Part shown: piece by piece, positions 58,756 to 64,000 of the stretch
Position numbering within the stretch: the stretch's first letter is position 1
Layout of the letters: the number at the start of each line of letters is the position of its first letter
Assembly (NCBI RefSeq): GCF_009649845.1
Contig: NZ_WJIE01000020.1
Location: 62,001-126,000, forward strand
Length of the DNA: 64,000 nucleotides
Origin: Polyangium spumosum
GTDB taxonomy: Bacteria > Myxococcota_A > Polyangia > Polyangiales > Polyangiaceae
Reading direction: 5' to 3'
Translations under genes and position numbers: made by a program
Notes under the pieces: generated by a model
What the model saw: the letters and a program-made list of their open reading frames with translations, nothing else
Database searches by the model: none
What the model was told of the DNA's origin: nothing

Positions 58756-61700
58756 CGAGCCGCCGGCGCGATCATGAAGTCGCCGAACATCTCGCGCCGC
58801 GCGACCCACGGCGTCTGCATGCCGTTCGAGGCCGCGCGCACCCGCTCCGTCACGTAGTCGACGAGCTCGTTCATCTCGATGGCGCCGCTGCGGTCCCGAT
58901 CGGGCGCCTCACCATCGAGCGCTTCGAGCAGGGCGGCCGTGAAGAGCCCGTGGCCGCCCTTCAGATCCTCCTGCTTCGGTGGGGGCTTCCCATCCCAGGC
59001 GAGCTCGAGCCCGCGGCTCGACCCGCCGCTCGCGCCGGCGGGCGGCACCTCGAAGCTGAACTGCGAGCCCCGCGCCGCCGAGAACACCAGCACGCCGGCG
59101 CGTTCCCCCGCCGCGAGCTCCCGCGCGAGCGCCTCGTTCGGCGCGATCACCTCCGTCGTCACGTGCCCCGCGTGGCAAGCGTCGAGCATCATGAGCACGC
59201 GCCCGCGCGCCCCCTCGAGCGCCTTCTCGATGCGGTCCCAGCCGATGCCGTGCTCGATCGCGGCCGCGCGCGTGAACGAGGCGTGGCTCGTCAAGAAGAG
59301 CATCCTCGTCTCGTCGATCCGCGCCCCGTGGCCCGCGAAGAACACGACGGCGAGGTCGTCCGGGCGCATCTGCGAGAGCCCCGCGAGCGCCTCGTCCACG
59401 CGCCGCACCGTCACCTCCTCGTCGAGCAGCGTCGTCGTCGCGATCCGCTCGAACGGTCCCTGCGGCCCGGCGAGGCGCGCGAGCGACGCCGCGACCGAGC
59501 GCGCGTCGTCGTCGGCGTAGTCGAGCTGCTCCTCGGGGAGCATGTTGGGGTAGCGGCTCACGCCGATGGCCACCACGTGCAGGCTCGGCTTCCTGGCGTC
59601 GGGGGAGGTCGACACCACGTCGAGCTGCTCGGGGTTGCTCGCGTAGCCGGCCGCGTCGTACGCGACGAGGCTCACGCGGTTGCTGCCCGCGTGGAGCGGC
59701 ACGTCGAGCGAGACGCGCCCCTCCGCTGCGCACACGAGCCTGTCGCCCGCGGGCTTGCCGTCGACGAAGACCCGCACGCGGTCGACGCGCGAGGGGCTCG
59801 TCGCGACGACGTCGAGCGAGAGGTTCTTCTCGGACGTCTCGATCCTCCCACGCAGGCCCTTCGTCTCGACGCGGAGCCGCGGCGGCCGCGCGAGTGATGC
59901 CGGGGCCTCGGCGCCCTCGGCGGCGAGGCTCTGCTCGACGAGCTCCGGCCGCTCGAACTGCGAGGCGAACCGTTCGAACGAGAAGCTCTCGAGCGGATCC
60001 GGGAACGTCCAGGCGATGCTGCGCGCGCCGTCGAGGCTCGATCGATACGCGCCGGTCGGCGCCGCGGCCACCCACTCCCCGTTCGGCGTGGAGACGAGCG
60101 TCATGACGACCTCCCCGCGCACCGTGACGAACGACGTCGCACCCCCGTCACCGCCGAGCAGGAACAGATCACGCTTCGGATGCACCCCGATCGAGTCGAT
60201 CTTGTTGTCCGCGAGCGTGAGGCGCGCGCGCACGGAAAAGTCCTTCGCGTCGACCACGGCCGGCCTGAGCCCCCCGACGACGATCGTCCCCTTGTGCCAC
60301 CGCACGGGCCCGTGCGCCCCCGGCTCGTGCTCCTTCCGGACGCGCCCCGTGTTCGCGTCGATCTCCAGCAGCATCGGCACGAACTGCTGGACGCCGGCCC
60401 TCGTCAGGAGCTTCCGCGTCGACAGGACGATCGTCTTGCCGTCGGGCGAGAATGTCGCGTGTGACTGGTTGACCTCCAGCCCGCCGTCGGGCCGCTTCGC
60501 GAGGCCGATGGGCACCGTCGGGAGGTTGGTGGTCCAATCGATCTTGCCCGTGTCCGTGCGCAGCGACGTGAGCGCCTCACCGCCGCCCACCACGAGGCGC
60601 GCGCCGTCCTTCGAGAGCGCGAAGAACCACGGGTCCGAGGCGAGCTTCGTGAGCAGCTTGCCCTGCGGCCGCGCGATCTCGCCCAAAAGAGCCTTCGGCA
60701 AGGGTGGCCTCGGGCCGCGCAGGTCCCATCGCTCCACGGCGACGTCGTGTTTCTCGTCGATCACCGGCATGCCGGCGGGCCCCTTCTTGCTCGTGAGCTT
60801 GCGATCCGTCCGAACCCGCACGGTCAGGAGCTCGTCGCTCGACGGCAAGAACTCCGCGTACCGCACGAAGGAGCCGCCGAGCACGTCCCACTGGCGCGTG
60901 ATCCGCCCGCTCGTGGCCTCGTGCACGCGCACACGCCAGGCGTTCGAGCTCGAGGCGAACTGCTCGCCGCTCGGCGCGTACGAGAGCGTGCGGATCGGCG
61001 CCTTGTTCTGCTCGCTCTGCGGCACCGCGGGCTTCAGGCTCCCCGTGACGAGGTCCCATCGCAGGAGGTTGCCGCGGAACGAACCCGTGAGGAGCTCGCT
61101 CCCGTCGGGACGCACCGTGAGTGACTCGATCGATCGAACGGTCCCCTCGATCGTACGCACCGCGCGCATCGTCTGCACGTCTCGCACCTCGATGTTCGTC
61201 CCCACGGCGAGGTGACTTCGCGCCGTGACGATCGTCGATCCATCGTGGCTCGCGGCGACGAGGTCGCCCCGCGGCAGCTCGTGCGAGGAGAGCGGGACCG
61301 GCTGCCCGTCCGGGAGGGTGAACGTCGCGACCGTCCCTGTCATGAGCTCCGTCGCCCAGATCCGACCGTTCGAGGCGCTCATGTCCTTGTAACGACCCGC
61401 GAGGACGCGCGGCGCGGCGCCTGGAGTGAGCGGGTGGAGCGTGATCGTCCCGCCTGCGACGAGCAGCGCGGCGACGTCGGCGGTGAGCGCCACGCGGAGC
61501 GGCGCATCTGCGAGCGCGCTCCCCACCGGGATCCGGTGCGTGACCACGCCCTTCATCACGTCGACGATCAAGAGCTCCCCGGGATACGCCGCCGCCACGT
61601 GTTTTCCCTCCGCGTCGTGCGCGAGCGCGAGCGCGCTCGGGGCCTTGGCGCCGAGGGTGACCTCCTTCGTCCTCTTGCCCGTCCTCGTGTCGACGAACGT

Positions 61701-62264
61701 GAGTTTGTCCGCGGCCATCACGAGCGACAGGCCGTCCGGCGAGAGCTGGAACGCCCCGTGGTACGGGCTCGTCTGGCGCGTGCTCCTGGGATCGTCGAGG
61801 TCGAGCACCTGCACCATGAGCCCGTCGGGCGTGCCGTCGGGCGCGTAATACGCGAGGCGCTTTCCATCCGCGCTGATCGAGAGATCGTGCACGAAGAACC
61901 CGGCCGTCACGAACCTGCGGAGCAAGAGCCCGGCCCGCAGATCCCAGACGCGCACCGTCCCGTCGTGCGCGCCCGACGCGAGCTTGCTGCCGTCGGTGCT
62001 CACCACGATCCTGTGAATCGGACGCTCGTGCCCGTTCTGCAGGATGAACATCGGCTTGCTCGACGTGCTCGGCGAAGCGGGCGCGGGATCCGGGCACGTG
62101 GGCGGAGGCGAGGTCGACGGGCCGAGCGTGACGGATGGCGCGGCGCTGCGCGCAAGCTCCGCGGGAGGCCCGACCTGACGCGTGGGCTGCGCCGTCCCGC
62201 AGCCGGCGATGACGAGGGGGACGAGGATCGCGCGGGCGAGGCTTCGAAGCGAGGGCCGGGGCAC
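58752..62264 (-). CDS. lipoprotein with WD40-like propeller and C-terminal caspase-type (peptidase C14) domain
   Basis: 1170 residues. The signal peptide ends VIAGC, so the protein should be exported and lipid-anchored. Residues ~70-750 are WD40-like beta-propeller repeats, of which GTVRVWDLRAG is a good example. After an Ig-like segment (about 800-895) comes a caspase-fold peptidase (about 905-1165). His979 lies in FFAGHGAR and Cys1029 in MLDACHAGH, so the catalytic dyad is intact, and a DRDRSGAIEMNEL calcium-like loop follows. Orthocaspases normally cleave after Arg or Lys. It lies 12 bases after fbp and may be read from the same promoter. Export of a caspase is unusual. Confidence 0.9.
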
Positions 62265-62276
62265 GGCCCGAGGGTA

Positions 62277-63338
62277 CTACCGGTCGCCGCGCGCGAATGA
62301 TTCGAAGATGTCCACGTCGCGCGGCGATCCGAGGACGAGCGGCACGCGCTGGTGTAGCTCCGTCGGCGTGATGTCGAGGATGCGCTGCGTGCCCGTCGTC
62401 GCCTTGCCGCCCGCGGCCTCGAAGACGAACGCGAACGGGTTCGCTTCGTAGAGCAGCCGGAGCTTGCCTTGCTTGCTCTTCCGATCGGCCGGGTAGGCGA
62501 AGATGCCGCCCTTCATCAGCGTCCGGTGCGCGTCGGCCACGAGCGAGCCCACGTACCGCGCGCCGTACGGCCGATTCGTCGCCTTGTCTTCCTCTTTGAG
62601 CCACGCGTTCCAGCGGCGGACGTCGTCGCCCCAGTACGCGCTGTTGCCCTCGTTGATCGAGTAGAGCGAGGCCCGCTCCGGGATGCGGATGTTCTCGTGC
62701 GAGAGGAAGAACTCGCCGACCGTCGGGTCGTACGTGAAGCCGTGCACGCCGCCGTGCCCCGTCGTGATCACGAGCATCGTCGACGAGCCGTAGAGGATGT
62801 ACCCCGCCGCCACGAGCTCGCGCCCTGGCCGCAGGAAGTCCGCCTCCGTCGCGCCCTCGCCGTCGGCGTGCTTCCGCAACACGCCGAAGATCGTACCGAT
62901 GGAGATGTTCACGTCGATGTTCGAAGAGCCGTCGAGCGGGTCGAAGACGACGAGGTACTTCGCGCGCCTGTCGGTCGAGGTGATCCGGATCGAGTCGAGC
63001 TCCTCGCTCGCGACCGCGGCGCAATGCCTGCGGCGCCCGAGCACGCTGAGGAGCGTCTCGTTCGCCTCCTCGTCGAGCTTCTGCACGAGCTCACCCTGCA
63101 CGTTCGTCTGCCCCGTGTAGCCGAGCAGCCGCGCGAGGCCTGCGCGGCGCACCTTCGCGGTGACGAGCTTCGCGGCGAGGCCGATCTGGTTGAGCAGGGA
63201 CGTGAACGTCCCGGTCGCCGCCGGGAAGCCGAGCTGTCCTTCGAGGATGAACGTCTCGAGCGTGATGCCGACCCGCGAAGGCTCCGCGGGTGGCGGGGCC
63301 CAGCTCTCGAGGCGCTTGTCCGAACTCGTCGTGGTCAT
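62277..63338 (-). CDS. fbp: fructose-1,6-bisphosphatase class I
   Basis: 353 residues, a little longer than the E. coli enzyme at the N-terminus. The metal and substrate motif VVFDPLDGSSNIDVNISIGTIF is near 130-150, and YPADRKSKQGKLRLLYEANPFAF (with the Lys of the substrate site) and EAAGG are near 285-315. The enzyme removes the 1-phosphate of fructose-1,6-bisphosphate in gluconeogenesis, in the cytoplasm. It is divergent from a class I aldolase that makes its substrate, with a 152-bp shared control region, so coordinated control is likely. Confidence 0.97.
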   Translation of the reverse strand: MTTTSSDKRLESWAPPPAEPSRVGITLETFILEGQLGFPAATGTFTSLLNQIGLAAKLVTAKVRRAGLARLLGYTGQTNVQGELVQKLDEEANETLLSVLGRRRHCAAVASEELDSIRITSTDRRAKYLVVFDPLDGSSNIDVNISIGTIFGVLRKHADGEGATEADFLRPGRELVAAGYILYGSSTMLVITTGHGGVHGFTYDPTVGEFFLSHENIRIPERASLYSINEGNSAYWGDDVRRWNAWLKEEDKATNRPYGARYVGSLVADAHRTLMKGGIFAYPADRKSKQGKLRLLYEANPFAFVFEAAGGKATTGTQRILDITPTELHQRVPLVLGSPRDVDIFESFARGDR

Positions 63339-63413
63339 CGTGTTTCCCCTCGGGCCTGCCGTCTACCACGGCCCTCCGCCCGCCGTCGTACGATTCCGGC
63401 GCATCGGTGTGCG

Positions 63414-63442
63414 TTGCGGAGTGGCCATCCGCGGCCTAGCCT
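63414..63442 (+). promoter_or_regulatory. candidate promoter of the aldolase gene
   Basis: TTGCGG, 17 bp, TAGCCT, 48 bases before the ATG at 63491. The -10 form matches those seen before the PilZ and lhr genes. Confidence 0.5.
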
Positions 63443-63490
63443 GCCGGTCTCGCTGCCCGTGCGCCGGGCCCAACCCCATCGGAGACGACC

Positions 63491-64000
63491 ATGGCTCTCA
63501 CCGATCGCGTCAAGCAGATCCTCTCTTGGTACTCGTCGGACAACCCCGGTACCCAGACGAACCTCGTGCGCCTCTTGAACCACGGCGCGCTCGCGGGCAC
63601 GGGCAAGCTCGTGATCCTGCCCGTCGATCAGGGCTTCGAGCATGGCCCGGTGCGGTCGTTCGCGCCGAACCCCGAGGCCAACGATCCCGACTACCACTTC
63701 CAGCTCGCCATCGACGCGGGGTGCAACGCGTACGCCGCGCCGCTCGGCTTCCTCGAGGCCGGCGCGGCCAAGTTCGCCGGGCAGATCCCGCTCATCCTGA
63801 AGCTCAACAACAGCGACTCGCTCGGCAAACCCGAGCACCCGATCTCGGCCATCACGGGCTCGGTCGAGGACGCCCTGCGCCTCGGCTGCGTCGGCATCGG
63901 CTACACGATCTACCCGGGCTCCGGCGCTCGCAACCAGATGTACGAGGACCTCCGCGAGCTCACGATCGAGGCCAAGCGCAAGGGCCTCGTCGTCATCGTC
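63491..64000 (+). CDS. fba: class I (DhnA-type) fructose-bisphosphate aldolase, 3' end outside window
   Basis: The first 170 residues from an ATG with GGAG seven bases upstream; the frame is still open at the window edge. Readable family features include LVILPVDQGFEHGPVRSF, HFQLAIDAGCNAYAAPLGFLE and LILKLNNSDSLG, where the Lys precedes the strand used in DhnA-type aldolases; the Schiff-base Lys lies further on, outside the window. It cleaves or forms fructose-1,6-bisphosphate without a metal ion. It is divergent from fbp, which acts on the next step of gluconeogenesis. Confidence 0.93.
   Translation, partial: MALTDRVKQILSWYSSDNPGTQTNLVRLLNHGALAGTGKLVILPVDQGFEHGPVRSFAPNPEANDPDYHFQLAIDAGCNAYAAPLGFLEAGAAKFAGQIPLILKLNNSDSLGKPEHPISAITGSVEDALRLGCVGIGYTIYPGSGARNQMYEDLRELTIEAKRKGLVVIV

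Overview
The window is very GC-rich, with third codon positions almost all G or C and no insertion sequence, prophage or rRNA. Its protein repertoire points to a myxobacterium of the Polyangium/Sorangium type (Myxococcota): a protein kinase fused to a sulfatase-modifying-factor domain, a FecR/VIT/VWA pair, DUF4215 cysteine-rich repeats, many lipoproteins, orphan sensor kinases and a secreted caspase-like protein. This assignment is an inference from gene content. It reads as chromosomal backbone mixed with lineage-specific accessory genes.

Layout, 1-20 kb: the 3' end of an OmpA/thrombospondin-repeat gene; two very large, translationally coupled FecR-VIT-VWA-TPR paralogues; a decapitated and frameshifted beta-helix/cysteine-rich surface-protein gene; a sirtuin; a glycine-rich lipoprotein; a ferredoxin-reductase-like flavoprotein; a three-gene unit with 4-base overlaps (GAF-like protein, cytoplasmic subtilisin, TPR protein); a DUF4388-J-domain fusion; and a Kelch lipoprotein.

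20-32 kb: a PilZ protein, a PAS-PAS-PAS-STAS (RsbR-like) sensor, a small STAS/SEC14-like protein, two coupled genes of unknown function, a long non-coding region with four copies of a GGACATT motif, a lipoprotein with an NlpC/P60-like C-terminus, an alpha/beta hydrolase, the kinase-FGE fusion, a membrane metallophosphoesterase and a zinc alcohol dehydrogenase. 32-37 kb: tRNA-Glu and tRNA-Gln behind a strong promoter, groES-groEL with a degenerate CIRCE-like palindrome, a CRP-type regulator paired with a class II cyclic-nucleotide phosphodiesterase, and a PP2C phosphatase.

37-48 kb: a membrane spermidine-synthase-like protein coupled to a flavin amine-oxidase-like protein and divergent from a DUF4178 protein; UDP-glucose dehydrogenase; a GNAT acetyltransferase and an OsmC protein; a six-unit 43-bp palindromic tandem repeat; a nucleotidyltransferase with a tiny overlapping partner (toxin-antitoxin-like); and an L,D-transpeptidase. 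48-64 kb: two sensor kinases whose 3' ends overlap convergently, a CDP-alcohol phosphatidyltransferase with two lipoproteins, an Lhr-type helicase, a WD40-caspase lipoprotein, and fructose-1,6-bisphosphatase divergent from a class I fructose-bisphosphate aldolase, which runs off the window end.

Several genes begin within about 15 bases of a plausible -10 element, so leaderless or near-leaderless transcripts look common here. All functional statements rest on motifs read by eye. No database search was run.
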